Positions 18,098 through 27,927 of a DNA stretch of 64,000 nucleotides are shown here, piece by piece. The first letter of the stretch is position 1, and every line of letters starts with the position of its first letter. The position numbers and the translations under genes are program-made. Source of the stretch: an uncultured Nitrospiraceae bacterium (lineage in GTDB: Bacteria; Nitrospirota; Thermodesulfovibrionia; Thermodesulfovibrionales; Thermodesulfovibrionaceae); the NCBI GenBank assembly GCA_937139565.1, contig CAKZQH010000021.1, positions 1 to 64,000 on the forward strand, given 5' to 3'. Below the pieces are notes generated by a model that saw only the letters and a program-made list of their open reading frames with translations, did not search any database and had not been told where the DNA came from.

Positions 18098-18678
18098 TAG
18101 ATATTTTTCGAAAAAAGCGAAGAATTGTCATAGATACGAGTGTATTTATAAACCCTGATGTAAGAAAATATTTTGGTAGAGATCCAGAAGAAGCAATAGC
18201 TGAGTTTATCAAACTTGCAAAAAATCTAAAAAATTTAGAAATCTACATTCCTTCCTCTGTTTTTAAGGAACTTATGTATTTTATAGAGGAAAAAAAAATT
18301 CCAAAGGATTTCTATTTTTTTGTAAGAATCAAATCTCCGGATAAGTATAGAATCCTTTGCCCTGCCATCTTTTTTTATGAGCTTGTAGAGGAGATTAGAG
18401 TAAGGGTAAATAAAGGACTGAGAGTGGCGGAAAACGCTGTTAGAGCTACAAGTGAAAAGGAAACAAACGATATTATCAAAGATCTACGAAAAAAATACAG
18501 AGAGGCTCTTAGAGAAGGAATTATAGACAGCAAAGAAGATGTGGATCTTTTATTTCTTGCTCTTGAACTTAAAGCTGCGTTGGTTACCGGAGATCAAGGA
18601 CTTATTAAATGGGCTGATAAGTTAGGAATCGAATGGGTTGTGCCTGAAAAAATTAAGGATTATCTTTCTACCGCCTAA
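18094..18678 (+). CDS. HARP-type protein-only RNase P (PIN domain; 'RNA ligase partner' family)
   Basis: The 194-aa protein belongs to the PIN-domain family once named UPF0278 or RNA ligase partner, whose Aquifex member Aq_880 is the minimal RNA-free RNase P (HARP) that cuts tRNA 5' leaders. The acidic active-site set is present: D14 (VIDTSVF), D145, D149 and D151 (IIDSKEDVD), D167 (TGDQG) and D175. From memory the Aquifex residues are D7, D138, D142 and D160, the same spacing with an offset of seven. The helical insert at about 90-140 corresponds to the oligomerisation spike helices. No RNA ligase gene is next to it. The ATGA overlap couples it to the LapAB gene. Confidence 0.88.
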   Translation: MIDIFRKKRRIVIDTSVFINPDVRKYFGRDPEEAIAEFIKLAKNLKNLEIYIPSSVFKELMYFIEEKKIPKDFYFFVRIKSPDKYRILCPAIFFYELVEEIRVRVNKGLRVAENAVRATSEKETNDIIKDLRKKYREALREGIIDSKEDVDLLFLALELKAALVTGDQGLIKWADKLGIEWVVPEKIKDYLSTA

Positions 18679-18685
18679 AACTAAC

Positions 18686-19651
18686 TTAAGAAAAACTTCC
18701 TATTTTTCTAAATTTTTTATATCTTTCTTTGATAAGTTCCTCTATTGGAAAACTCTTTAACTCTTCAATGGTGCTTATAATTTTGGATTTAATCCTTTTT
18801 GCTATCTCCTGTGGCTCTCTATGGGCACCACCGAGAGGTTCAGGGATGATGTCATCAATTATACCAAAACTTTTAAGGTGTTGTGCTGTAAGTTTCAACT
18901 CTTCTGCAGCTCGGGCATAGTCTTCTACGCCAACCTCACCGCTTTTTTTCCAGAGTATTGCTGCACATCCTTCAGGTGATATAACTGAATAAATTGAATG
19001 TTCAAGCATAAAAATTCTGTCAGCCACACTGAGTGCCAACGCACCTCCGCTTCCACCCTCACCTATCACTATGCTTATTATTGGAGTTTTTAAAAGAGAC
19101 ATTTCCATTAAATTAGTTGCTATTGCTTCTGCCTGTCCTCTCTCTTCAGCACCTATTCCAGGAAAAGCTCCTGGTGTATCAATCATGGTGATAATAGGCA
19201 TTGAAAACCTTTCTGCAAGTTTCATTACTCTAAGTGCTTTTCTGTATCCCTCTGGATGGGCTTGACCGAAGTTTCGATAAATTCTCTCCTTTATGGTTCT
19301 TCCCTTTTGATGACCAACTATTGCAATAGATTGATTTTCAATCTTTCCAATTCCTGCCACTATTGCAGGATCATCACCGAATCTCCTGTCTCCGTGAAGT
19401 TCTATAAAGTCATCTAAAATCATTGATATGTAATCAAGAGTATATGGTCTTTCGGGATGTCTTGCAAGTTGAGTTTTTTGCCAGGGAGTTAGATTTGAGA
19501 ATATTTCAGTCTTTAATTCTTTTAGCTTTTTGTTTATTCTCTTTATTTCCTGTGTAAGGTCAATATCACTTCCATCAGACAGTTTTTTTAATTCTTCAAT
19601 TTTTGTCTCTAAATCCTGAATTGGTTTTTCAAAATCAAGATAATAGGTCAT
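18686..19651 (-). CDS. accA: Acetyl-CoA carboxylase carboxyltransferase subunit alpha
   Basis: Together with AccD it moves the carboxyl group from biotin to acetyl-CoA, giving malonyl-CoA for fatty acid synthesis. The 321-aa protein has the AccA N-terminal helices ([13 protein letters not shown]), the [11 protein letters not shown] block and the crotonase-fold oxyanion segments [11 protein letters not shown] and [14 protein letters not shown]. It overlaps dnaE by 4 bp, a dnaE-accA order known from E. coli and others. AccB, AccC and AccD are not in the window. It ends 7 bp from the convergent HARP stop with no hairpin between them. Confidence 0.96.
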   Translation of the reverse strand: MTYYLDFEKPIQDLETKIEELKKLSDGSDIDLTQEIKRINKKLKELKTEIFSNLTPWQKTQLARHPERPYTLDYISMILDDFIELHGDRRFGDDPAIVAGIGKIENQSIAIVGHQKGRTIKERIYRNFGQAHPEGYRKALRVMKLAERFSMPIITMIDTPGAFPGIGAEERGQAEAIATNLMEMSLLKTPIISIVIGEGGSGGALALSVADRIFMLEHSIYSVISPEGCAAILWKKSGEVGVEDYARAAEELKLTAQHLKSFGIIDDIIPEPLGGAHREPQEIAKRIKSKIISTIEELKSFPIEELIKERYKKFRKIGSFS

Positions 19652-22600
19652 ACCAACCTCACTTGACAGTTTTTTATTTTGTTTATTTTTAAGTCAAAAT
19701 CCATGCAGGGTTCATAGGGACTGAGAATTTTAACACAACAGTCTCTAAAATTTAAACATATATAAAGGCCACCATTTCCGTTTATTTTTTCAGTTAGGCA
19801 TTTTCTTATCTCTTTAAGACTCTGATAGGCTAACTCCTCGTCGTCACAATCTACAATTATTTCGTATTTCATTTTTAATTCTGTCTCTATCAAAGGCGAT
19901 ATCTCTCTTGCCAAAAACTTGGTTGTGTCAGCAGATTTGAAAATAATGCCTTTAAGAAGAATGCTGTTTCTTTCTTTCAAAATCTCGCTATATTTTTTAA
20001 ATAGATCAGAGTAAATAACAACTTCTAACCTTCCTGTTTCATCCTCTATGGTAATGTAACCTGTAACTCCCTTTTCTTTTGCCTTGCTTTTTACTTCCTC
20101 AATAATTCCGGCAATACTTACCTCTTGAGACTCTTCTCCTCCATTGTCTAACTCTTCTTCTGCTATTTCAAAAATGTCAGCAATAGTGGTAATACCCCTT
20201 TTGTTCAAGGCAGTACGAAGAGGTTTTAAGGGATGTCCTGAAAGATAAAAACCAAGAGAGGCTTTTTCCTCGTTTAGAACTGTTTTATTGTCCCACTCTT
20301 GTATTTCTTCTTCATTTGAGAACAACGCACCCCTTGGTGCAGAGCCTTTATGAGAAATAAGCTCACTCATTGCTAAAGCTCTACCTCTGTTTGGTGGATA
20401 GGATGGATAAAGAGAATCAAAGGCACCAGCTTTGATGAGTGACTCAATAACCTTTTTATTCACCTTTCTTGTATCCACCCGAAGCATAAAATCTGTCATA
20501 GATTTGAATTTTCCTTTACTTCTTTCCTTAAGAATTGATTCTAAGGCTGCTCCTCCAACACCTTTAACAGCTTCAAGGCCAAAAAGAATAGAGGATCCAA
20601 TAACTGTAAAGGCTCGCTCCGACTCATTTATGTCTGGACCTTTTATTTCGATACCCCAGAATTTGCATTCGTTTATGAACTTTACAATTTTATTTGTGTC
20701 GCCCATTTCATTAGATAGGTTTGCGGCAAAAAATTCAACTGGATAATGGGCTTTTAAATAGGCAGTAATGTAAGATAGATAGGCATAAGCGGCAGAATGA
20801 GATTTATTAAATCCATATTCACCAAAGGCTGCCATTAAATTAAAGAGATTTTCAGCCTTTTCTTTTGGCACACCCCTTTGTACAGCACCCTTTACAAACT
20901 CCTCTTTAAGGCTTGCCATTAGCTCAGGAATCTTCTTGCCCATTGCTTTTCTTAGGACGTCTGCCTGTCCCATAGAAAATTGAGCAATCTTGTTTGCAAT
21001 TTTCATAACCTGCTCTTGATAGAGTATTACACCATAGGTTTCATCGAGAATTTCCTTAAGCTCAGGTAATTCGTACTCTACTGGAATGAGGCCCTTTTTT
21101 CTCCTGATAAAATCATCAACCATGCCACTTCCAAGAGGTCCTGGCCTGTAAAGAGCAACGAGAGCAATAAGGTCTTCAAATCTTTCAGGTTGCATTTTCT
21201 TAAGTATATCCCGCATCCCTCTACTTTCAAGCTGGAATATACCTGTTGTGTGTCCTGAAGACAAAAGCTCATAGGTTTCTTTATCATCAAGGGGAATTTT
21301 ATCTATATCTATTTCCTTCCCCTGCGTTCTCATGTATTTAAGCGTATCATCAATTACAGTTAGAGTTTTTAAACCGAGAAAATCAAATTTAAGAAGTCCT
21401 ATATCCTCTAATGCCTTCATGTCAAATTGACTTATAATGTTATCTTCTCCCGGATTTTTATAAAGAGGCATAAGGTCTTCAAGAGGCACAGGAGAAATTA
21501 CAATTCCTGCAGCATGCTGAGATGCATGCCTTGAAAGGCCTTCAAGTCTTAAAGCTATATCAATTAGTTGGCGCACAGAATTATCACCTTTATAAAGAGC
21601 CTGCAGCCTAGGCTCTAACTCTAAAGCCTGCTGCAAAGATGGGCATGCAAAGGGAATTAACTTGGCAATTTTATCTACTTCTGAATAAGGAATATTAAGA
21701 CCTCTGCCAACATCCCTTACAACAGCTCTTGCAGCCATTGTTCCAAAGGTAATTATGTGAGCAACCCTGTTTTTTCCATACTTTTCCTCCACATATCGAA
21801 TAACTTCCTCTCTTCGATCTTTACAGAAATCAACATCAATATCTGGCATACTAATTCTCTCTGGGTTGAGAAATCTTTCAAAGAGAAGTCCATATTTTAT
21901 AGGATCGATATCGGTTATTCTTAATGAATATGCAACAAGACTTCCAGCAGCCGATCCTCTTCCAGGGCCAACAGGAATTTTTCTCTTCTTAGCATAATTT
22001 ATGAAGTCCCAGACAATTAAAAAGTAAGATGAAAATCCCATTTCAGTTATTACTTTTAGTTCCCTATAGAGTCGCTCATTGTATTCCTCTGGTGGATTAC
22101 CATTGAATCTCTCATTTAGTCCTGCTATGGCAAGCTCCCTTAGATACTCTTCTTCAGTGTAACCAGCGGGCACATCATATTTAGGCAACTTGTATTCGCC
22201 AAGCGAGAAATCAAAGTTGCATTTATCAGCAATAATTAGAGTATTTTCTAATGCCTTTGGTATTTCCTTGAAGGCGCTATACATTTCTTCTGGAGATTTA
22301 AAATAGAATTCATCTGTTTGAAATTTAAGTCTTTTTTCGTCTTTTATGGTTTTTCCTGTTTGAATGCAGAGTAAAACCTCATGAGCCATTGCATCTGACC
22401 GATGTAGATAGTGACAATCATTGGTAGCAACAAATTCTATTTGGAGTTTTTTTCCTATATCGAGAAGTCCTCTATTTGCTATTACTTGCTCAGGAAGACT
22501 GTTTGATTGAAGCTCAAGGAAAAAGTTATCTCCAAAAATCTCTTTAAGCTTTTTTGCAGTGCTAATTGCCCTTTCCATGTTCTCATGCACAATATTGTAT

Positions 22601-23055
22601 GGTATCTCACCCTTTAGACAGCCTGAAAGAGCAATTAATCCTCTGCTATGTTCACCTAAAAGTTCCATATCAATTCTCGGCTTGTAATAAAAGCCTTCAA
22701 GATAGGAACGGGTTACCAGTCTAGTTAGGTTTTTGTAACCCTCTTCATTTTGTGCAAGTAAAGTAAGATGGAAAGAAGCTTCTTCAGGCATACCTGGATC
22801 TTTGTTTACCTTAGTTTTGTCAAATCTACTCTGTGGTGCCACATACACTTCACATCCAATAATCGGCTTTATTTCTGATTTTCGAGCTTTCTTAAAAAAT
22901 TCCACAGCTCCAAACATGTTTCCATGGTCAGTGATAGCCACTGCCGGCATTCCATATGCTTTAGCCTGACGAATCAATTCATCAATTCTAATTGCACCAT
23001 CAAGCAGGCTATATTCTGTATGAAGATGAAGATGGACAAACTGAGGTGTGCTCAT
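19648..23055 (-). CDS. dnaE: DNA polymerase III alpha subunit
   Basis: Replicative DNA polymerase catalytic subunit, 1135 aa. An N-terminal PHP domain begins with [16 protein letters not shown], and its metal-site histidines appear kept. The polymerase palm holds PDIDVDF and the [11 protein letters not shown] motif. Later come the fingers and HhH region, and an OB-fold (about 975-1060, [13 protein letters not shown]). The last ~80 residues are divergent. The ATG lies eight bases after a -10 box with no ribosome site, so a leaderless mRNA is predicted. It heads the dnaE-accA unit. Confidence 0.97.
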   Translation of the reverse strand: MSTPQFVHLHLHTEYSLLDGAIRIDELIRQAKAYGMPAVAITDHGNMFGAVEFFKKARKSEIKPIIGCEVYVAPQSRFDKTKVNKDPGMPEEASFHLTLLAQNEEGYKNLTRLVTRSYLEGFYYKPRIDMELLGEHSRGLIALSGCLKGEIPYNIVHENMERAISTAKKLKEIFGDNFFLELQSNSLPEQVIANRGLLDIGKKLQIEFVATNDCHYLHRSDAMAHEVLLCIQTGKTIKDEKRLKFQTDEFYFKSPEEMYSAFKEIPKALENTLIIADKCNFDFSLGEYKLPKYDVPAGYTEEEYLRELAIAGLNERFNGNPPEEYNERLYRELKVITEMGFSSYFLIVWDFINYAKKRKIPVGPGRGSAAGSLVAYSLRITDIDPIKYGLLFERFLNPERISMPDIDVDFCKDRREEVIRYVEEKYGKNRVAHIITFGTMAARAVVRDVGRGLNIPYSEVDKIAKLIPFACPSLQQALELEPRLQALYKGDNSVRQLIDIALRLEGLSRHASQHAAGIVISPVPLEDLMPLYKNPGEDNIISQFDMKALEDIGLLKFDFLGLKTLTVIDDTLKYMRTQGKEIDIDKIPLDDKETYELLSSGHTTGIFQLESRGMRDILKKMQPERFEDLIALVALYRPGPLGSGMVDDFIRRKKGLIPVEYELPELKEILDETYGVILYQEQVMKIANKIAQFSMGQADVLRKAMGKKIPELMASLKEEFVKGAVQRGVPKEKAENLFNLMAAFGEYGFNKSHSAAYAYLSYITAYLKAHYPVEFFAANLSNEMGDTNKIVKFINECKFWGIEIKGPDINESERAFTVIGSSILFGLEAVKGVGGAALESILKERSKGKFKSMTDFMLRVDTRKVNKKVIESLIKAGAFDSLYPSYPPNRGRALAMSELISHKGSAPRGALFSNEEEIQEWDNKTVLNEEKASLGFYLSGHPLKPLRTALNKRGITTIADIFEIAEEELDNGGEESQEVSIAGIIEEVKSKAKEKGVTGYITIEDETGRLEVVIYSDLFKKYSEILKERNSILLKGIIFKSADTTKFLAREISPLIETELKMKYEIIVDCDDEELAYQSLKEIRKCLTEKINGNGGLYICLNFRDCCVKILSPYEPCMDFDLKINKIKNCQVRLV

Positions 23056-23093
23056 ATTATGTAATGTTAAAATTTTAACCTAATCTAAGTCAA
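23056..23093 (-). promoter_or_regulatory. Predicted leaderless promoter of dnaE-accA
   Basis: On the minus strand, TTGACT (23093-23088), an 18-nt spacer and TAACAT (23069-23064) are followed by eight bases (TACATAAT) and the dnaE ATG. No purine-rich ribosome site lies before the ATG. Confidence 0.55.
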
Positions 23094-23424
23094 TTTCTCG
23101 CCTTTCCTCAAAAAACCTCTTTAACATAGCATTCTTTCCTCATAATTGACAAAAGGCAACCATCTTTTAAAACCCACTGATATAACATCTAAATCTTCTC
23201 ACAAGAGATTATCACCCACCTTCATCACTAAGAACTTAAAAACCTTTGTAAATCAATAAGTTATTATCTACAGATTAGTCTTAGTGCCCTCTAAGCTATT
23301 TAAAACCATCTGATTCTCCTTTAACTGTCTATATTTTCTTCCTGCCCTGTTATCTCATGTGCGAATCTGATCATCTCTCTACGTTCCGCTCTATTTTTTC
23401 CAATTAGAACCTCTCCCCCTTTTC
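23094..23424. other. Non-coding stretch without recognised features
   Basis: About 330 bp upstream of the dnaE promoter. No ORF with a ribosome site, RNA gene, hairpin terminator or repeat copy could be recognised. The composition is AT-rich and resembles a decayed spacer beside the repeat cluster. Confidence 0.5.
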
Positions 23425-23922
23425 GTTATTGCGAGGAGCGTAAGCGACGAAGGGATCTCGTCTTTTCTCCTACTTGGACGAGATGAGATTCCTCACTTCG
23501 TTCGGAATGACGGTGGAGGAGGAGTCATTGCGAGCGTCAGCGAAGGGATCTCCTGACCACTCGCCTTGGCGAGAGACTGCTTCGGGGCATCGAGCCCCTC
23601 GCAGTGACAAGTGGAGTGTCATTGCGAGCGAAGCGAAGGGATCTCGTCGTTGCCTCTTCGCAGGCTTTACTTATAGACCCTGTCGGGATATGGAGCCCCT
23701 CGCAGTGACAGAATGAGACTGCCACGGCCACTTCGTGGCCTCGCAGTGACAAAAGAAGGATATCATTGCGAGGATTTTCCCTTCTGTCATTGCGAGGAGC
23801 GCAAGCGACGAAGCAATCTCATTCCGTTGGTCTTTGAGACTGCCTCTGCCACTCAGTGGCCTCGCAGTGACATGTGGGGGGTGTCAGAGACTGCTTCGCC
23901 TCATCGAGAGGCTCTCAGTGAC
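23425..23922. repeat. Cluster of inverted-repeat-ended intergenic repeats (MITE/REP-like)
   Basis: At least four copies of an 85-92 bp unit occur at about 23425-23511, 23524-23608, 23618-23709 and 23786-23871, with half copies at 23715-23750, 23762-23774 and 23884-23922. Units open with GTCATTGCGAG(GAGC) and usually close with CTCGCAGTGAC, which is the near-inverted repeat of the opening. Inside are GCGAAGGGATCTC and GAGACTGCTTCG blocks and small palindromes (GGCCACTTCGTGGCC). GC content is clearly higher than in neighbouring genes. The same unit recurs at 45915-46086. Repeats of this kind are widespread between genes of environmental bacteria and yield false ORFs. Confidence 0.85.
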
Positions 23923-24076
23923 ACAATGCATATGCTATGTTCTCAGAGCCCTCCTTCCTGACTTTATTCTCTCACTCATAGGTCACTCTATCCTTTACCA
24001 ATCTCCACATTCATGTCATCTCTTAACCGTGATACCTTTATATTAGCAAGATTATACGTAGAATATTATGGATTAA
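23923..24076. other. Non-coding spacer
   Basis: No supported gene or motif. A short frame just before the pseudogene (VEYYGLKVEIKKEE, around 24058-24106) may be a shifted earlier part of that broken gene. Confidence 0.4.
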
Positions 24077-24304
24077 AAGTGGAAATCAAGAAAGAGGAGA
24101 CATTTCTTTGATTCAGGTTTTGCCAGAGAGATTTTGATACTATTAAACAGAGTGAAAGAAAAATTGGCTTTAAAAAGTGGAAAAGTTATTAGACTATAAT
24201 TAGATGAGCAGGGAAGATATAAGTCTTTTAAATATTTAGTTTTTTTGAATAAAATACACCATAAATTGATGAAGTCAGAGGAAAGACAATATCCCTTTTA
24301 TTAA
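24077..24304 (+). pseudogene. Remnant of a broken protein gene
   Basis: The frame 24077-24304 reads as protein-like sequence (DSGFAREILILLNRVKEK..., then DEQGRYKSFKYLVFLNKIHH) but is cut by TAA at 24197-24199 and ends in TAA at 24302-24304. Another frame just upstream (VEYYGLKVEIKKEE) looks like the preceding part displaced by a frameshift. No start or ribosome site is visible. I do not recognise the family. It lies beside the repeat cluster, a place where gene decay or past insertion is plausible. Chance cannot be excluded. Confidence 0.35.
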
Positions 24305-24376
24305 CTAATCTCGAAAATCAAATAATTTCGGCAATTCTATAGTAAGCTCCTTGATAAAATCAAATAATGTGAAGGA

Positions 24377-25705
24377 TTATTTTCTTTCAAGGGCAGTTGC
24401 TTTTTTCCTCTCGTTTGATGAACCTAAAGCCTTTATAGTCTCTAAAAGGTCTTCAGGTTCTGTTCCAATTTTTACAGGATTAACAGAGAGAATTCTCTCG
24501 ATATCTTGAATAGTCATATTGTCAAGAAACATATCTTCACTATCTCTAACTGTAACATCTGGCACGAGAATTATATCTCCAGGTTCTGTGTAAAGAGCAA
24601 GCCCTTTTATTATATCTTCTCCTGTTAAGAGGCCAGTTACTGTTACTCCTTCACCAAAAAGATTATTCTTTATCGGATAGAGATCTATAGCGATGCCTTT
24701 TTCTTTCAATTTTTCGACAAATTGAAGCAAATAGGGGTAAAAAGACACTCCTGTGAATGCAATGAAACGCCTTTTTGTTTTAATGGATGGGATATCTAAT
24801 TTCATGGCCTTGTATAAAAAAAGTGGCACCAATCCAACACCATTTTCAATCTGAGGAAATTCATCATAAGTTCGAATGGGTGGGAAGGGTTTCTCACACC
24901 GAATATAAAATTCATCGGCAAGGTAAACAAAGGAGATTCCATGCTTTCTTCGAAATCTTTTCTGAAGAGGTTCAACTATCTTTATAGTTTCTTCAGCCTT
25001 ATAAGGTGTAACAGGTTTAAGTCCGTTTTTGTGATACTTTGTAAGCCCCACAGGCACTATGGCAAGGGAAGATACATAGGGATAAAACTTATAGAGCTCT
25101 AAAATTGTCTTCTCTAAAACATCGCCGTCATTATACTCAGGACATAAAACCACCTGGGTGTGCATTCTTATCTTCATCTTTGCAAGCTTTTTTAGTTCAT
25201 GAAGTATTGGTGGTGCATCGTAGTTTCCAAGTAGAGTGTTTCTTATCTCAGTATCCACTGCATGAACAGAGACATACAGAGGACTTAAATGCATTTTTTT
25301 TATTCTGTCATAATCATTTGAAGTTAAGTTTGTAAGGGTAATATAGTTTCCATAAAGAAAACTTGCTCTGTAGTCTTCGTCTTTTATATAGAGCGATTTC
25401 CTTAACCCCTTAGGCAGTTGCTCAACAAAGCAAAAAAGACATTTGTTTTTACATCTCCGAATAATAAAAGGTTCAACCTCTATTCCTAAGGAAGTGTTGT
25501 CTCTTAAAATTTGAAAATTTAATCTTTCTTCGCCTCTTAGGACAAATATGTTTAGATATTCTGTGTCAGAGTGAAACATTATATCTAATGCGTCTTTTAC
25601 ATAATGCCCGTTTATTGATATAACTCTGTCACCCTCTTTAATACCTGCCTTAAAAGCAGCACTGTGAGGAAAGACTTTTTGTATTTTTACTCCCCTTCTA
25701 TTCAT
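24377..25705 (-). CDS. DUF512 radical-SAM family protein with PDZ domain
   Basis: The 442-aa protein starts with a PDZ-like segment (HSAAFKAGIKEGDRVISING, about 14-33), followed by the cysteine motif CKNKCLFCF (about 84-92) and by the DUF512 C-terminal half. This architecture is a conserved family of putative Fe-S/radical-SAM-like oxidoreductases in Firmicutes, Nitrospirota and other anaerobes; its reaction is unknown. It overlaps pgsA by 8 bp and is the last gene of the operon that starts at the flavodoxin gene. In Firmicutes the homologue commonly lies next to the GTPase der, which is not seen here. Confidence 0.85.
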   Translation of the reverse strand: MNRRGVKIQKVFPHSAAFKAGIKEGDRVISINGHYVKDALDIMFHSDTEYLNIFVLRGEERLNFQILRDNTSLGIEVEPFIIRRCKNKCLFCFVEQLPKGLRKSLYIKDEDYRASFLYGNYITLTNLTSNDYDRIKKMHLSPLYVSVHAVDTEIRNTLLGNYDAPPILHELKKLAKMKIRMHTQVVLCPEYNDGDVLEKTILELYKFYPYVSSLAIVPVGLTKYHKNGLKPVTPYKAEETIKIVEPLQKRFRRKHGISFVYLADEFYIRCEKPFPPIRTYDEFPQIENGVGLVPLFLYKAMKLDIPSIKTKRRFIAFTGVSFYPYLLQFVEKLKEKGIAIDLYPIKNNLFGEGVTVTGLLTGEDIIKGLALYTEPGDIILVPDVTVRDSEDMFLDNMTIQDIERILSVNPVKIGTEPEDLLETIKALGSSNERKKATALERK

Positions 25706-26231
25706 CGCTAAAACGAATAATAAGGTACTGAACCAATGAAATAATCGATAAAAAAGAGACTAAGTAGTAACCCAAAGGTGGCACCTGAGGCACAGAGAAA
25801 TTTATAGAAAAAAGAATATAGCCAAATATGATAACCTGCGAAGCACTACTAATTTTACCAAGCATTGTAGGTTTGCTTATCTTCTTCTTTGTAAGATATG
25901 TTTCAACCCAGCCAATAGCTACAAGCATATCTCTCGTAAGTACCAGAAGAATAAACCATCTTGGAGCTAATTCATGGATATAAAAGGAAACCATAACACT
26001 AAGAAGAAGCATCTTGTCTGCCAATGGATCAAGAAATATTCCTATCTTTGAAGTCTGATTAAACTTACGAGCAATTAATCCATCAAGACCATCTGTTATA
26101 CCGGCAAAAATTACGATTTTTAAGGCTATTGAATAATCCTTTGAATTCATGGCAAAGAGAAAAAAAGGAACCAGAAGAATTCTTAAAAAAGTAAGCGCAT
26201 TTGGAATAGTGAGTACCCTATTAGTTATCAT
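25698..26231 (-). CDS. pgsA: CDP-diacylglycerol-glycerol-3-phosphate 3-phosphatidyltransferase
   Basis: Makes phosphatidylglycerol phosphate in the inner membrane. The 177-aa protein has several hydrophobic helices and the full CDP-alcohol phosphotransferase signature DG(x)2DG(x)2AR(x)8G(x)3D(x)3D in DGLDGLIARK...GIFLDPLAD. The N-terminal LTIPNALTFLRILLVPFF is typical of PgsA rather than cardiolipin or phosphatidylserine synthases. It lies between the TPR gene (6 bp) and the DUF512 gene (8-bp overlap). Confidence 0.93.
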   Translation of the reverse strand: MITNRVLTIPNALTFLRILLVPFFLFAMNSKDYSIALKIVIFAGITDGLDGLIARKFNQTSKIGIFLDPLADKMLLLSVMVSFYIHELAPRWFILLVLTRDMLVAIGWVETYLTKKKISKPTMLGKISSASQVIIFGYILFSINFSVPQVPPLGYYLVSFLSIISLVQYLIIRFSDE

Positions 26232-26237
26232 AAAACC

Positions 26238-27275
26238 TTATGGGATGTTATATGGAATTGGAAGATTGCCATTAATAAAACCTCTTGCATACTTTTTCTC
26301 AGCAGCAAAATCAAAGGTCTCGCAAATATTTAATGCCTCTTTGAAATGGAACTTTGCTAAAGCCTTTCTCTTCTTCATATACATAATCATTCCCTTTAGA
26401 AGCCTGCAGTAGGCCTTTCCTCGTATATCTTCACATTTTTTGAAGTTGTTCTCTGCTTTTTTTATGTATCTCTCAGCATTTCTAAAGCTTACCATGGAGT
26501 CATTTTCCTTATTTTTTATGATCTCTAACATTGCCATGCTCCATAGAGTATAGGATGAACTTACTATATCGCCAATATCTCCATAAATTTCAAGAGCCCT
26601 TTTAAAATTTTGCTCTGCACTAATAAAATCACCTTTCATTCTATAAGCATTACCAATTCCACAAAATGAATAGGCTTCTCCGAATTTATCGCCTATTTCT
26701 CTAAATATTTCATTTGCCTTTTTATAAAAATCCATAGACTGGTCATAATTTCCATAAATCCTGTTGCTTCCTCCTAATCCACAATAGGTATAACCAACGG
26801 CTTTCTTGTCCTTGAATTTTCTAAAATAGGATAATGCCTTAGAGAAAGCTTCTATGGATTTTTTCCCTCTTCCTCCAAATCGCCACGCTGCGCCCTCAGC
26901 CCAATAGGTAAAGGCTATGCCCTTTTTATCTTTATTTTTTTCATAAATTTTTCTTACCTTTTTTATTATTTCTAATGCCTCTTTCCACTTACCCACTCCT
27001 TTTTTCGTAAGAGCAAGTCCTATTAAAGCATCACAATAGTCAAGTTCACTGTTTAAAGCCATGGCCATCTCAGATGCTTCTAAATAAAGACTCTCTGCCT
27101 TTCTAAACTGCCCTAGAATTCTCTTTAAGTCTGCTATTGCCATAAGAGAATCGAGAATTAGAGGAGCATCCATTTTCTTTAATGAAGCTTTATAGATTTT
27201 CTGCCATAATTTAGCAGACTCTTTAAAATCTCCAACTTCTCTGAATTTTTCAGCTTTTGTGATAAGTGCCTTCAT
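26238..27275 (-). CDS. TPR repeat protein
   Basis: A 345-aa protein made almost wholly of tetratricopeptide-type repeats of about 40 residues, with Tyr/Phe-rich repeats such as GYTYCGLGGSNRIYGNYDQ and AYSFCGIGNAYRMKGDF. No signal peptide, membrane helix or catalytic motif is visible, so it is probably a cytosolic scaffold. It overlaps rpe by 4 bp and precedes pgsA by 6 bp, which places it firmly in the operon. The partner protein cannot be inferred. Confidence 0.85.
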   Translation of the reverse strand: MKALITKAEKFREVGDFKESAKLWQKIYKASLKKMDAPLILDSLMAIADLKRILGQFRKAESLYLEASEMAMALNSELDYCDALIGLALTKKGVGKWKEALEIIKKVRKIYEKNKDKKGIAFTYWAEGAAWRFGGRGKKSIEAFSKALSYFRKFKDKKAVGYTYCGLGGSNRIYGNYDQSMDFYKKANEIFREIGDKFGEAYSFCGIGNAYRMKGDFISAEQNFKRALEIYGDIGDIVSSSYTLWSMAMLEIIKNKENDSMVSFRNAERYIKKAENNFKKCEDIRGKAYCRLLKGMIMYMKKRKALAKFHFKEALNICETFDFAAEKKYARGFINGNLPIPYNIP

Positions 27276-27925
27276 TTAAGTTCTTTTCTTAACCTTTTCA
27301 TAAATTTTTTATAATCTTCCTGTCCAAAAAACTCAGAACCCATTACTAAAATATCCGCACCAGCTTTAACTATTTCTCGGGCATTTTCCAATTTTACACC
27401 ACCGTCAATCTCTATCATAGCCTTTGATTTCTTTGAAAGAAGCATCTTCTTAGCCCTTCTAATTTTATCCATACAAAAGGGTATAAATTTCTGTCCTCCA
27501 AACCCCGGATTTACTGTCATAATTAGAAGTAAATCAATATCCAAAATTATCTCCTCCACAAGGGAAAGAGAAGTGGCAGGATTAAGGGATACTCCAGCCT
27601 TTATACCTAACTCTTTTATCCTTCCTATAGTCCTGTGTAGGTGAGCAGAAGCCTCGATATGGACAGTTAAGAAATCTGCACCAGCTTTAACGAAATCTTC
27701 TATATATCTTTCAGGATTAATAATCATTAGATGAACATCAAGGGGTAGATCGGTTATTCTTCTTATTGCCTCTACTATCAATGGACCCACAGTAATATTT
27801 GGAACATATACTCCATCCATAACATCTATATGGATTATGTCTGCTCCAGCTTCCTCAGCAAGTTTAATATCTTCAGCAAGTCTGCAAAAATCAGCAGAAA
27901 GTATTGATGGTGCAATTAATGTCAA
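27272..27925 (-). CDS. rpe: Ribulose-phosphate 3-epimerase
   Basis: Interconverts ribulose 5-phosphate and xylulose 5-phosphate in the pentose phosphate pathway. The 217-aa TIM-barrel protein shows the metal-site motifs IHIDVMDGVYVPN and VHLMI, the catalytic ones HIEA and TVNPGFGGQKF, and EIDGGV near the end. The start codon is TTG, chosen by the ribosome site GGAGGAATAAAG and the conserved N-terminus LIAPSILSADF. It follows the PASTA gene by 2 bp. Confidence 0.95.
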   Translation of the reverse strand: MTLIAPSILSADFCRLAEDIKLAEEAGADIIHIDVMDGVYVPNITVGPLIVEAIRRITDLPLDVHLMIINPERYIEDFVKAGADFLTVHIEASAHLHRTIGRIKELGIKAGVSLNPATSLSLVEEIILDIDLLLIMTVNPGFGGQKFIPFCMDKIRRAKKMLLSKKSKAMIEIDGGVKLENAREIVKAGADILVMGSEFFGQEDYKKFMKRLRKELK

Positions 27926-27927
27926 CT

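Noticed and set aside
23425-23922. CRISPR array
   Set aside because: Repeats are long, imperfect, unevenly spaced and inverted at their ends; there are no uniform spacers and no cas genes.
23474-23961. ORFs 23474..23716, 23537..23752 and 23713..23961 as genes
   Set aside because: They run through the intergenic repeat copies, have no ribosome sites, and read as the well-known false peptides of such repeats (CHCEER type).
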